Below are positions 1 through 7,138 of a stretch of DNA of 44,545 nt, one piece after another. Origin of the DNA: JAQGHR01 sp031411935 (GTDB lineage: Bacteria > Planctomycetota > Planctomycetia > Isosphaerales > Isosphaeraceae); assembly GCA_031411935.1 (NCBI GenBank), contig JANOBY010000125.1, forward strand, positions 1 to 44,545, read 5' to 3'. Position numbers and translations under genes: made by a program. The notes under the pieces are model-generated. The model was not told where the DNA came from. It did no database searches and worked only from the letters and a program-made list of their open reading frames with translations. Each line of letters opens with the position of its first letter. Position 1 is the stretch's first letter.

Positions 1-721
1 CGGGTTGAGCGGGATCAAGATCTCGGGCAACGCCCACAACAACTCGATCGGGGGCTTCCAGCGATCGATCGAGCCCCAGGTGGACGTGGCGGCCAACGGC
101 CGTTACGGGATCGAGATCGTCGGCTCCGCGCACAACAACTCGATCTTTCACACCGATATCGGCACGAGCTCCGATGGCAAGAAGAACCTTGGCAACACGC
201 TCGGAGGGATCTACCTCGGCCCCGGGACCGCCTTCAACACAATCGGCGGTGAGGATTCCGCCTCCCAGAACGTGATCCGATACAGCGGGGGTGCGGGAGT
301 CATCATGGAATCCTCCCGGAATAACACGCTTCTTGGCAACGAGATCCGCGACAACGCCCTGGGCGGGGTGGTCGTGCTTGGAGGGGCGAACAACCGGATC
401 GGGACGCCCACGGTCGGCAATCTGATCGCCGACAACGGCCAGAACGGAGTCGCCGTCGCCGGGGTCGTGACCGGGACGAAGGTGCAAGGCAACGAGATCC
501 GCAACAACGCCAACAACGGGCTATCCCTGCTCAAAGCCCGCAAGCTCACCGTGGGAGGGGCCCTGACCGCAGAGGGGAACCGGGTCGTGTCCAACCAGGG
601 CTACGGCCTGGAGGCCGTGGGTCGGAGCAGTGGGACCCTCGTCCAGGGCAACCTGATCGAGGCCAACACGAAGGGGAACGTGAACCTCTCGAAATCCAGG
701 GGCATCGTGTTCATCCCGTGA
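1..721 (+). CDS. Right-handed beta-helix surface protein, C-terminal part
   Basis: The gene runs in from the left edge, so only about the last 239 residues are visible; the first in-frame TTG is probably internal. The protein is built of short Asn/Gly-rich rungs such as NNTLLGNEIRDNALGGVVV and GTLVQGNLIEAN, repeated at roughly 20-25 residue spacing. This is the pattern of parallel beta-helix proteins (NosD/pectate-lyase-like fold). In planctomycetes such proteins are usually exported, with carbohydrate-related or adhesive roles, but no catalytic residues can be identified. The chain ends directly after the last rung, with no further C-terminal domain. It resembles the helix region of the 1566-residue protein at 30591-35291 but is a different gene. 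Substrate and function unknown. Confidence 0.75.
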   Translation, partial: GLSGIKISGNAHNNSIGGFQRSIEPQVDVAANGRYGIEIVGSAHNNSIFHTDIGTSSDGKKNLGNTLGGIYLGPGTAFNTIGGEDSASQNVIRYSGGAGVIMESSRNNTLLGNEIRDNALGGVVVLGGANNRIGTPTVGNLIADNGQNGVAVAGVVTGTKVQGNEIRNNANNGLSLLKARKLTVGGALTAEGNRVVSNQGYGLEAVGRSSGTLVQGNLIEANTKGNVNLSKSRGIVFIP

Positions 722-1017
722 TGAGCGAGCCCCTTGCCGGCAGCTTCGCCCCGATCCCTCCGTGATGGGTCCTGAAATCGCCCCGCGGATCGTCCCGAGC
801 ATGAGGCGGTCGTGAGGCCTCTTGAGCTTCCCAGGGCATTGCTTGGTCGCGTGGTGAGGAGTGTGACCCGGACGACTGCTGAGTCGAGCGGCCTGGGCGA
901 AGATCGGAGGGATGCGGGGGGCACGTCTTGCCACCGGCGATTCGAGGGGCGAGCCCCGGCCGACACCCGATATAATGTCGTCGAGTTCCGCCAGGCCCCC
1001 CGAAGAACGAGCCGGAC
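722..1017. other. Intergenic gap with a lone -10 box
   Basis: About 296 bases separate the beta-helix gene from the transporter. No convincing coding frame was seen on either strand. The only recognisable element is a perfect TATAAT on the plus strand at 971-976. Confidence 0.5.
971..976 (+). promoter_or_regulatory. Candidate -10 box upstream of the transporter
   Basis: A perfect TATAAT lies 42 bases before the start of the transporter gene. No good -35 hexamer stands 16-18 bases upstream, so an activator or an extended -10 would be needed. The call is tentative. Confidence 0.3.
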
Positions 1018-2040
1018 ATGATGTCAGACGGATGGATCGAGGCCCTTCGGCGCCGCATTGACTGGTTCCTGATCGGGATGCTGGTCGCCGTGGGCCTGGC
1101 CTGGATGTTCCCGGAACCGGGGGCCGCGGGCGGCTGGATGCACCCCGAATTGCTCACCAAGGCGGGAGTGGCCCTCGTCTTCTTCCTCCACGGTTTGGCC
1201 CTGCCGTTTGAGGCTTTGAAGGCGGGGATGCTCAAATGGAGGGTCCACCTGCTGATCCAGAGTTGCACCTATCTCTTCTTTCCGCTCCTCGGGATCGCAT
1301 TGTTGATGGCATCTGGGGCCGGGATCCCGGCGGGACTTCGGGTCGGGATCTTTTACCTCTGCGCACTGCCTTCGACCGTCTCGTCGTCGGTGGCCCTGAC
1401 GGCCGCCGCGGGCGGGAATGTCCCGGTGGCCGTGTTCAACGCGACCCTCTCGGCTCTCCTGGGCGTGGTCCTCACGCCCCTCTGGATGTCGGGTTATACG
1501 GAGGCCGGAGGAAGCTCGATCCCCGTGGGCCAGGTGATGATCGACCTGGTGAAGTGGCTCGTGATCCCGCTCGCGGCGGGCCAGCTCGCGCGGCCGTGGT
1601 TGGGGCAGGCCGCCTCGCGGCACAAGCGGTTCATCCACTGGATCGACCGCGGGACCATCCTGCTACTGGTCTACACCTCGTTCTGCGACTCCATGGTCCG
1701 AGGCGTGTGGACGCAGCACGGAGGCACCGCCATCGCCGCGTCTTCAGCGGCATCTGTGGTGCTGCTGGCCGCCGCGCTTTTGGCCACCAAGACGGCCTGC
1801 CGGCTCCTCCACTTCAGCGAGAAAGATCGGATCGCCGTGGTCTTTTGCGGCTCAAAGAAGACACTGGCCTCGGGCGTGCCGATGGCGTCCCTCATGTTTG
1901 GGGCGGATCCGAACCTGGGGCTGATCCTCCTGCCGATTATGATCTACCACCCCCTCCAGCTCATCGTCTGCGGGGTCATGGCGGGGAGGTGGGCCCAAGC
2001 CCGTACGCCCGCGTCGGCTCTCGCTGACTCGCCGCGTTGA
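1018..2040 (+). CDS. Sodium/bile-acid symporter-like transporter (YfeH family)
   Basis: A 340-residue integral membrane protein with about nine or ten hydrophobic segments, close to the usual length of the YfeH/SBF-like branch of the bile acid:Na+ symporter superfamily. Recognisable stretches are the N-terminal DWFLIGMLVAVGLAWMFP, the polar-containing segment CALPSTVSSSVALTAAAGGN and the late SKKTLASGVPMASLMF. The last two are the places where crossover-helix motifs lie in this fold. It should act in the cytoplasmic membrane as a secondary transporter; the substrate cannot be read from sequence. Two ATG codons stand in tandem at 1018 and 1021 without a strong ribosome-binding site, so either may be used. 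It stands alone between a gap and a degraded region. Confidence 0.85.
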   Translation: MMSDGWIEALRRRIDWFLIGMLVAVGLAWMFPEPGAAGGWMHPELLTKAGVALVFFLHGLALPFEALKAGMLKWRVHLLIQSCTYLFFPLLGIALLMASGAGIPAGLRVGIFYLCALPSTVSSSVALTAAAGGNVPVAVFNATLSALLGVVLTPLWMSGYTEAGGSSIPVGQVMIDLVKWLVIPLAAGQLARPWLGQAASRHKRFIHWIDRGTILLLVYTSFCDSMVRGVWTQHGGTAIAASSAASVVLLAAALLATKTACRLLHFSEKDRIAVVFCGSKKTLASGVPMASLMFGADPNLGLILLPIMIYHPLQLIVCGVMAGRWAQARTPASALADSPR

Positions 2041-2067
2041 TGGATGTCGAGCCCTCAGTCGGTCGCA

Positions 2068-2280
2068 TCAGGCGATCAGCGACAACCGCTCGGCCTGGAC
2101 CTCGGCGGGCAATATCTCGCCGGCCTTGCGACGGGCGAAGTACAGTTCGATCTCCGTGTCGATCCAACTCGCCAATGTCCTGCCGACCACGACCGGCTTG
2201 TCGTCGTCGCGGCGGAACAGGGCCGCCCAGGCGCAAGCGTAACGGACCTTGTTCCAACCGTTCCGCGAACAGCTCGACGA
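2068..2280 (-). pseudogene. Broken remnant of an unidentified gene
   Basis: The minus strand has an open frame of 70 residues closed by TGA at 2068. Its composition is that of a normal soluble protein: it includes YACAWAALFRRDDDKPVVVG and then a helical stretch WIDTEIELYFARRKAGEI. There is no ATG, GTG or TTG near its upstream end, and an in-frame stop lies at 2281-2283, so the N-terminal part is missing or in another frame. I do not recognise the family. It could be a frameshifted gene tail or a chance open frame; the protein-like composition favours decay. Confidence 0.35.
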
Positions 2281-2515
2281 TCACGGAGCCACGGTCCTCA
2301 GCATCGCCATCGCCTGTGGACTTCCGAAGGACTTGATGTCCCGTCTCCTGAATGGGGGCGGGCCGGGTTTGAGAAACCTCGACCCCCATCACGCGGGACA
2401 AACGCATTTTCGCGATACCGCTGTCCTGGTTGGCGGCCGATCCGATCGAAGGCCCGCTCGACGCAGGGCAGATGTCGCGACCCGACTAGGGATCAAAACG
2501 GTGAGGAGGCGCACG

Positions 2516-2548
2516 AAAAACCCCGTCGCCGGAGAACCCGGGGCGGGG
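2516..2548 (-). terminator. Rho-independent terminator after tRNA-Val
   Basis: Read on the minus strand, this is a GC-rich stem with arms CCCCG/CGGGG and an inner CCGG/CCGG pairing, followed directly by TTTTT. It lies about 90 bases downstream of the tRNA 3' end and is oriented to end that transcript. Confidence 0.7.
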
Positions 2549-2639
2549 TCGAAGTCTACCGAATAGTCACAAGGATTCCGATCCCGATCAATCTCAAATC
2601 CAAGTCATCGCAAACTTCCGCGATTTCAAGCTTCAGAAT

Positions 2640-2712
2640 TGGGCGGCGCAGGATTCGAACCTGCGACTTCCACCGTGTGAGGATGGCACTCTAACCACTG
2701 AGTTAGCCGCCC
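2640..2712 (-). tRNA. tRNA-Val (anticodon CAC)
   Basis: Read on the minus strand, the 73 bases fold as a standard cloverleaf. The acceptor stem is GGGCGGC/GCCGCCC with discriminator A, the D arm is ACTC...GAGT, the anticodon stem CCATC/GGTGG carries loop CTCACAC (anticodon CAC), and the T arm is GCAGG-TTCGAAT-CCTGC. The CAC anticodon reads the GUG valine codon, which is frequent in a high-GC genome. The 3' CCA is not encoded. A promoter and a terminator flank it, so it is its own transcription unit. Confidence 0.95.
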
Positions 2713-2743
2713 GATGCGGGTCTGATCCGCGTGTCGTTGACAG

Positions 2744-2772
2744 AATTTAGCGGATCAGGCTCGCGATTTCAA
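2744..2772 (-). promoter_or_regulatory. Promoter of tRNA-Val
   Basis: On the minus strand, TTGAAA (2767-2772) is followed after exactly 17 bases by TAAATT (2744-2749). This is a good sigma-70-type pair ending 31 bases before the tRNA 5' end. The -35 box overlaps the last bases of the upstream tatA-like gene. Confidence 0.65.
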
Positions 2773-3074
2773 GGTGTTTGACTGGTCGTTGGTTGCGATT
2801 CAAAGCTGCTTTGCGGGGTTGGTGCGGAAGTGGGGAGCTCGAACTTGGGGACGGAAATGGTCCCCGCGTCGTCCGAGGCGTAGCGGGTCGGCTCGTGGTA
2901 GGTCGGGGTCTCGGTGTGGTTCAGGAAGTCGTCGTCCACTCCGCGCAGGCCCTTCTTGAACTCGATGATCCCTTTTCCGAGCGAACGTCCGACCTCGGGC
3001 AGCCTCTTGCCGAACAGGAGGACGGCGATGATCAGGACGACCATCATCTCGCCCGGCTGCAGATTGGGTAGCAT
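2769..3074 (-). CDS. tatA: Sec-independent translocase protein TatA/E family
   Basis: A 101-residue protein with the TatA layout: a short N-terminal transmembrane helix (MVVLIIAVLLFGKRLPEVGR) ending in the conserved FGxxxLPE hinge. An amphipathic helix follows (SLGKGIIEFKKGLRG), then a polar Pro/Ser/Thr-rich tail. TatA-type proteins oligomerise in the cytoplasmic membrane to pass folded proteins bearing a twin-arginine signal. A GGGAG stands about 10 bases before the ATG. It is the last of three co-directional genes, 55 bases after the second TatA-like gene; no tatC is visible in the window. The tail is longer than in the neighbouring paralogue. Whether it acts as TatA or TatB cannot be told from sequence. 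Confidence 0.88.
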   Translation of the reverse strand: MLPNLQPGEMMVVLIIAVLLFGKRLPEVGRSLGKGIIEFKKGLRGVDDDFLNHTETPTYHEPTRYASDDAGTISVPKFELPTSAPTPQSSFESQPTTSQTP

Positions 3075-3129
3075 GCGATGGGGTCTCCCTGGAGGCCAGT
3101 CTCTTCGGGTCAGGAGTGTGCCGTGGCTC

Positions 3130-3354
3130 TCACTCGATGTTGGAGGTGTTCGTCGTCTTGGTCTTCTCGGGGGTGTTCACGGCCTTGTCGATGTCCTCTT
3201 CGATGCCCGACACGCCTTTCTTGAACTCGGTCACGCTCTTGCCGAGCGACCGCATGACGCCGGGAAGGCGATTGCCGAACACCAGCAGCGCGATGAACCC
3301 GACGATCAGGATCTCGGGTCCGTTAAAGCTGGGCAGAAACGCGAGAGTCATCAT
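3130..3354 (-). CDS. tatA: Second TatA/E-family protein
   Basis: A 74-residue TatA-like protein: transmembrane helix EILIVGFIALLVFGNRLPG with the FG-hinge, then the amphipathic helix SLGKSVTEFKKGVSGIEEDI and a short Thr/Lys tail. The start is taken at the first of two tandem ATG codons because AGGAG stands seven bases upstream; a TTG two codons earlier is less likely. The hinge lacks the usual Glu after LP (LPG instead of LPE), the clearest difference from its neighbour. Its 5' end overlaps the 3' end of the upstream membrane-protein gene by 32 bases, which suggests co-translation. Confidence 0.88.
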   Translation of the reverse strand: MMTLAFLPSFNGPEILIVGFIALLVFGNRLPGVMRSLGKSVTEFKKGVSGIEEDIDKAVNTPEKTKTTNTSNIE

Positions 3355-3751
3355 GAGCAAGCTCCTGGAACCGTGATGAGGCCGGGGGTGAATGGGGCGT
3401 TCCGCCGAGAGCGGACGTTGAACGTACGGGTTGAGCGACGGGTGCCTTCGAAGGCATGATCTGCATGATCCCGGATCGGCCCAGGATCATGCTGGCCACG
3501 GCGGTCGCCGCGAGCACGAGCAAGAACAGGAAGAGGCGATCGCTGATCCAGGGGCGACGGGCGGGCTGCGGGGCCCGTGCCGCGGGACGGGGCATGAGCG
3601 GCCCCACGCCCAGGCTCGAGGCCACGCGGTTCATGAGGTACGGACGCAGGCCTCGCCCGAAGAGCGAGAACAGGGCGACCGCCACGATGGCCAGCTTCCA
3701 GCCTCCGGCGAAGAGGCCCAGGAACCCCCACAGCGGAGGGAGAGTCCTCAT
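3323..3751 (-). CDS. Membrane protein with a TatA-like first helix
   Basis: A predicted protein of 142 residues with two hydrophobic segments, about residues 12-30 and 70-92. The first reads WKLAIVAVALFSLFGRGLRP. Like a TatA helix it begins with an aromatic residue, ends in FGRGLxP and is followed by a basic, potentially amphipathic stretch. The second segment (FLFLLVLAATAVASMILG) has no TatA counterpart. It is the first gene of the tat cluster and overlaps the next by 32 bases. The chosen ATG has AGGAG about 10 bases upstream; another ATG three codons earlier is too close to that site. A role with the Tat proteins is inferred from position and the helix resemblance only. Confidence 0.6.
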   Translation of the reverse strand: MRTLPPLWGFLGLFAGGWKLAIVAVALFSLFGRGLRPYLMNRVASSLGVGPLMPRPAARAPQPARRPWISDRLFLFLLVLAATAVASMILGRSGIMQIMPSKAPVAQPVRSTSALGGTPHSPPASSRFQELAHDDSRVSAQL

Positions 3752-3986
3752 GGGCGGCATTCTCCTGGAGCAGGGTCCGCGAGCGAAGGATCTGCGCGGC
3801 CTGTCCGATCGGGGTCGACCGGGGCGATCCGTTCACTGTAACCACGGGGGGACGCAAGGGTGAGTCACGCACGACGGAGGAGAACCTCGAGCGGAGGGGC
3901 CGACAGATCGGCACCGACCGAGGCCTGAGCGTCTCACAGGGACGACGCGGAGGGTTGCTTCTATCCTACTGGCTGCTGACGGGGTG

Positions 3987-4208
3987 TCAAACGGTTTTTC
4001 GGCCAGGGATCCCGCCGATCGTCACCACCTGGGGCGTCCCGGACGTGCCACCCTGGCCCTTCGCCGAGGCGCAGGACCCGCACGACCCGCAGCCGCTCCC
4101 GGCCTTGCCTCCACCCACGAGCCCGAGCACCCTGCGCACCACATAGCACAGGGCAAGGCCCAGCAAGGCAAACGTGGCGAGGTCCTGCCAGAACACTTGC
4201 GACGACAT
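3987..4208 (-). CDS. FeoB-associated Cys-rich membrane protein
   Basis: A 73-residue protein with one N-terminal transmembrane helix (about residues 9-26, FATFALLGLALCYVV-like) followed by a cysteine cluster GCGSCGSC near residue 40 and a polar tail. This is the layout of the small membrane proteins often encoded beside feoB. Their proposed role is handling Fe(II) at the FeoB channel, possibly like FeoC. The ATG is chosen because GGGAGGA stands five bases before it. It begins 22 bases after the feoB stop and is the last gene of the feo operon. Confidence 0.85.
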   Translation of the reverse strand: MSSQVFWQDLATFALLGLALCYVVRRVLGLVGGGKAGSGCGSCGSCASAKGQGGTSGTPQVVTIGGIPGRKTV

Positions 4209-4230
4209 CGGCGTCCTCCCGGGCTTCAAT

Positions 4231-6456
4231 TCAGGAACCGATCCGCATCCCGACCTGATAGACGATCAGGGCCCCCACATACGCCAGAGTGGTCATGTAG
4301 GCGAAGGTAAAGATCGGCCATCGGTAGCTGTTCGTCTCGCGGCGGATCACGGCAAGCGTGGCCGCGCACTGCGCACAGAGCGCGAAGAACACCATCAAGG
4401 ATAGGGCCACGGGCACGTTAAACAAGGGCTTGCCCGTGTCGGGCCAGGTCGCGCGCTGCAAGGCCGAGTGGAACGAGCTGGTCTCCCCGAGGTTCTCCGG
4501 CTCGTCTCCGGCCTCGAACAGGACGCCGAGCGTGGCGACGACGACCTCGCGGGCGGGGAACGAAGCGATGGCCGCGCTTCCAATCCGCCAGTCCCAGCCG
4601 AGGGGCCGGACCGCCGGCTCGATCCATCGACCGGCCTGGCCGAGATAGCTGTTGCGCTGGTGCTCCCCCTCGATCCTCGCCTCGATCTCGGAAAGACGAT
4701 CTCGCGACGCTTCATCCTCCGGCGCGGATGCAAGAGCCTTCTCAACCCGCACCTTCTCCGCCACCCATGCCCGGACCTGGGCGGTCTGTTCGCGAGGGTA
4801 ATAGGCGGCGGCCCACACGAGGACCGACACGGCCAGGATCATCGTCCCGGCGCGTCGCACGAACCCCATACCCTGGCTGAACATCCTTTGCAGGACGATC
4901 GACGGCGAGGGCCACTTGTAGGCCGGCAACTCCATCACGAAGGGCGGTGTCCCTCCTTTCAGGAGGGTCCGCTTCAGGAGCCAGGCCACGAACGCGGCCG
5001 TGACGATCCCCACCATGTACATCGCGAACATGGTCACGGCCTGCAGGTTGACGAGGCCCCCGGCGAACCGACGCGCCGGAATGAACGCGGCGATCAGCAG
5101 GGTGTACACGGGAAGGCGTGCGGAGCAGCTCATCAAAGGGGCGATGAGCATGGTGGTCAGGCGGTCGCGGCGGTTCTCGATCACCCGCGTGGCCATCACG
5201 CCCGGGATGGCGCAGGCGAACGAGGAGAGCAGGGGGATGAACGACTTGCCGCTGAGCCCCAACTTCACCATGAGCCGATCCATCAGATACGCGGCGCGGG
5301 CCATGTATCCGCAATCTTCCAGGATCGCGATGAACAGGAACAGGAAAAGGATCTGCGGCAGGAACACGAGCACCGCCCCCACACCGCCGATCACCCCCAC
5401 GACGAGCAGGTCGCGCAGGGGACCCTCGGCCAGCAGGGAGCCGACTCGCGATCCAACGGCGCTCACGCCCTGATCGATCCACTCGCTCGGGATCTGGGAC
5501 CAGGAGAACATGGCCTGGAACATGATGACCATGAGCAGGCCAAAGATCAGCGTTCCCCAGACCCGATGCGTGAGGACCCGGTCGAGGCGATCGGAGAGGG
5601 TCACGGGCCGCGTTTCGGGCCGGGAGATCACCCCCTCAAGGACTCGCGAGACCCAGCCGTAGCGGACCATGGCCTCGATCGCCGGGACCGGGGTTCCGGC
5701 CTGCTTCAGGCGATCGCGGGCCCCGAGTACCTGCGCCGGAAGGTCGGATTCCCGGTCGTTCAGAAGCATGTGCTCTTGAAGGTAGCCCGAGGTGTCGAGG
5801 AGGAGCCTCTCGACGAGATAGCGCGGCACTCCCGGCCCCGATGAGCGGGCCATCGCCGTGCTCAGGGCGTCCACCTCCTCGACAAAGGCGGGGGGGAAGA
5901 GCGAAGGTTGCTCGGGCCTCTCCTGATCGAGCACGCTGTTGATCGTCTGCTTCAGCTTTTCGAGGCCCTGCTTCTTGTTGGCCTGGACCTCCACGACCGG
6001 CAGCCCCAGCCTTGAGGCGAGCTTGTCCGCGTCGATCGTGAGGCCGCGCGATCGGGCCAGGTCGATCATGTTCAACGCGAGCACCGTGGGGAGGCCCATC
6101 TCCAGAACCTGGCTCACCAGGTAGAGGTTGCGCTCCAGGTTGGTCGCGTCCACGATGCAGAGGACCACGTGGGGCGCCGGTTGATCCTCGCGGGACCCGG
6201 TGAGAACGTCCACCGCCACCATCTCGTCGGGCGAACGCGGGGCGAGGCTGTAGGTGCCCGGCAGGTCGATCAGCGTGAGACGCCGGCCGTCCACCTGGGT
6301 CTGGCCCACCTTCTTCTCGACGGTCACACCCGGGTAGTTGCCCACCTTCTGGTGGATCCCCGCGAGCGCCGAGAAGAGCGTGGACTTGCCCGTGTTCGGG
6401 TTGCCGATCAAGGCGACCGTGGCCGTGGAGGGACCTGTGGCGGAGGCCTTGCTCAC
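4231..6456 (-). CDS. feoB: Ferrous iron transport protein B
   Basis: A 741-residue Fe(II) transporter of the cytoplasmic membrane. The N-terminal G domain shows G1 GNPNTGKS (about residues 18-25), G3 DLPGTYSL and G4 NMID. The long membrane part includes the conserved gate-like segments FACAIPGVMATR and PLMSCSARLPVY. Near the C-terminus, after a charged linker of about 60 residues, come the last core segments (IASFPAREVVVATLG, FFALCAQCAATLAVI). Length is normal for the family. The start is GTG with only a weak ribosome-binding site. It lies 34 bases after the second feoA and 22 bases before the Cys-rich gene, so the four genes form one operon for Fe(II) uptake. All key GTPase motifs are intact. 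Confidence 0.97.
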   Translation of the reverse strand: MSKASATGPSTATVALIGNPNTGKSTLFSALAGIHQKVGNYPGVTVEKKVGQTQVDGRRLTLIDLPGTYSLAPRSPDEMVAVDVLTGSREDQPAPHVVLCIVDATNLERNLYLVSQVLEMGLPTVLALNMIDLARSRGLTIDADKLASRLGLPVVEVQANKKQGLEKLKQTINSVLDQERPEQPSLFPPAFVEEVDALSTAMARSSGPGVPRYLVERLLLDTSGYLQEHMLLNDRESDLPAQVLGARDRLKQAGTPVPAIEAMVRYGWVSRVLEGVISRPETRPVTLSDRLDRVLTHRVWGTLIFGLLMVIMFQAMFSWSQIPSEWIDQGVSAVGSRVGSLLAEGPLRDLLVVGVIGGVGAVLVFLPQILFLFLFIAILEDCGYMARAAYLMDRLMVKLGLSGKSFIPLLSSFACAIPGVMATRVIENRRDRLTTMLIAPLMSCSARLPVYTLLIAAFIPARRFAGGLVNLQAVTMFAMYMVGIVTAAFVAWLLKRTLLKGGTPPFVMELPAYKWPSPSIVLQRMFSQGMGFVRRAGTMILAVSVLVWAAAYYPREQTAQVRAWVAEKVRVEKALASAPEDEASRDRLSEIEARIEGEHQRNSYLGQAGRWIEPAVRPLGWDWRIGSAAIASFPAREVVVATLGVLFEAGDEPENLGETSSFHSALQRATWPDTGKPLFNVPVALSLMVFFALCAQCAATLAVIRRETNSYRWPIFTFAYMTTLAYVGALIVYQVGMRIGS

Positions 6457-6490
6457 GAGGTCAGACTCTCGATGTAAGGGGGTGCGAGGC

Positions 6491-6730
6491 TCAGGAGGGC
6501 TCCATCTTGATCAAGGCGGCCTCGCATTTCCGGAGGCTCAGACGATACTGCCGGACCTCGACCTCGATCGGGTCGCCCCAGGGGGCCGTGCCCAGCACTC
6601 GGACCTCAACGCCCGGGGTCAGGCCCATCTCCATCATCCGGCAACTGGTCTCGCACGAGCCCTCGACCTCGACGATCCGGCCCGAGCGGCCGACCGGCAG
6701 ATCCGCCAGGCTCATCAATGCGGTGCTCAC
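6491..6730 (-). CDS. feoA: FeoA domain protein (second copy)
   Basis: A 79-residue SH3-like FeoA protein: SLADLPVGRSGRIVEVEG, then CRMMEMGLTPGVEVRVLG and the closing RLSLRKCEAALI. FeoA binds the FeoB G domain and is needed for Fe(II) uptake. The GTG start overlaps the TGA of the upstream feoA in a GTGA quadruplet, so the two are probably translated in a coupled way. Earlier in-frame starts would lie deep inside the upstream gene. It differs clearly from the first copy, so the pair is an old duplication or two specialised subunits. Confidence 0.92.
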   Translation of the reverse strand: MSTALMSLADLPVGRSGRIVEVEGSCETSCRMMEMGLTPGVEVRVLGTAPWGDPIEVEVRQYRLSLRKCEAALIKMEPS

Positions 6731-6981
6731 GCCCGCGCCTCCGGCCGGACGAGCACCGTGGACAGGGCGTCCGACCGCAAACCGAGCTTCTGGCCCTCCA
6801 GGCGCAGCAGGCAAGGGTTGCCCGGCTGGAGCATCTGGACCGTCGCGCCGTCACGGAGCCCGATCTCGCGAAGGCGGTGAATATCGTCGGTTCCGCCCAT
6901 GACCGTCTCGACCACGGCCGACTGGCCCGCCGCGAGAAGTCCCAGGAGGATCAAGTCGTTTGCTGGAAACACCCGAGTCAT
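6727..6981 (-). CDS. feoA: FeoA domain protein (first copy)
   Basis: An 84-residue FeoA protein. The core LLAAGQSAVVETVMGGTDDIHRLREIGLRDGATVQML fits the family pattern, in which a short beta barrel carries a conserved R-L-x-x-[IM]-G-[LF] turn. The start chosen is an ATG with AGGA seven bases upstream; a longer reading would add 35 residues that run back into the promoter. It is the promoter-proximal gene of the feo operon, overlapping the second feoA by four bases. The promoter and dyad at 6997-7052 lie immediately upstream. Confidence 0.92.
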   Translation of the reverse strand: MTRVFPANDLILLGLLAAGQSAVVETVMGGTDDIHRLREIGLRDGATVQMLQPGNPCLLRLEGQKLGLRSDALSTVLVRPEARA

Positions 6982-6996
6982 GGGGTCGTCCTGCAA

Positions 6997-7013
6997 TTGA
7001 GATTCAGTATCAA
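6997..7013. promoter_or_regulatory. Dyad at the feo start site, candidate metal-regulator operator
   Basis: The 17 bases TTGAGATTCAGTATCAA form a near-palindrome: six of eight pairs match, with outer arms TTGA/TCAA. It sits just downstream of the expected transcription start of the feo promoter and 16 bases before the feoA start codon. The position suits an iron-responsive repressor of the Fur or DtxR type. Neither family consensus is met closely enough to choose. Confidence 0.4.
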
Positions 7014-7023
7014 CAACACCCGG

Positions 7024-7052
7024 ATTATAATGGAGGTCGGCCCGCGAATCAA
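7024..7052 (-). promoter_or_regulatory. Promoter of the feo operon
   Basis: On the minus strand, TTGATT (7047-7052) is followed after exactly 17 bases by a perfect TATAAT (7024-7029). Transcription should begin near 7017, about 35 bases before the first feoA start codon. Confidence 0.7.
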
Positions 7053-7138
7053 TCGCCATCTGGCGAAACTTGGGTTCATCACGCATTCTGTTCCCTTGAG
7101 GCGGTCCTCCATGTTCCCCGGCCCGGCGTGAGGTTCCC

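Larger units (their letters stand above)
2041..2639. other. Non-coding or decayed stretch between transporter and tRNA
   Basis: About 600 bases without an intact gene. It contains an open minus-strand tail without a start codon (2068-2280) and the terminator that serves the tRNA (2516-2548). Overlapping open frames on both strands in 2040-2690 are rich in Arg/Pro/Gly in the way of high-GC noise and were not accepted. Confidence 0.5.

Noticed and set aside
2044..2694. Plus-strand open frame between the transporter and the tRNA
   Set aside because: It reads across the tRNA complement and terminator, with Arg/Pro/Gly-rich composition and no motif.
4468..5844. Long plus-strand open frame antisense to feoB
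   Set aside because: Composition is rich in His/Arg/Gly/Asp with no recognisable motif, and the opposite strand carries an intact feoB with all GTPase motifs.
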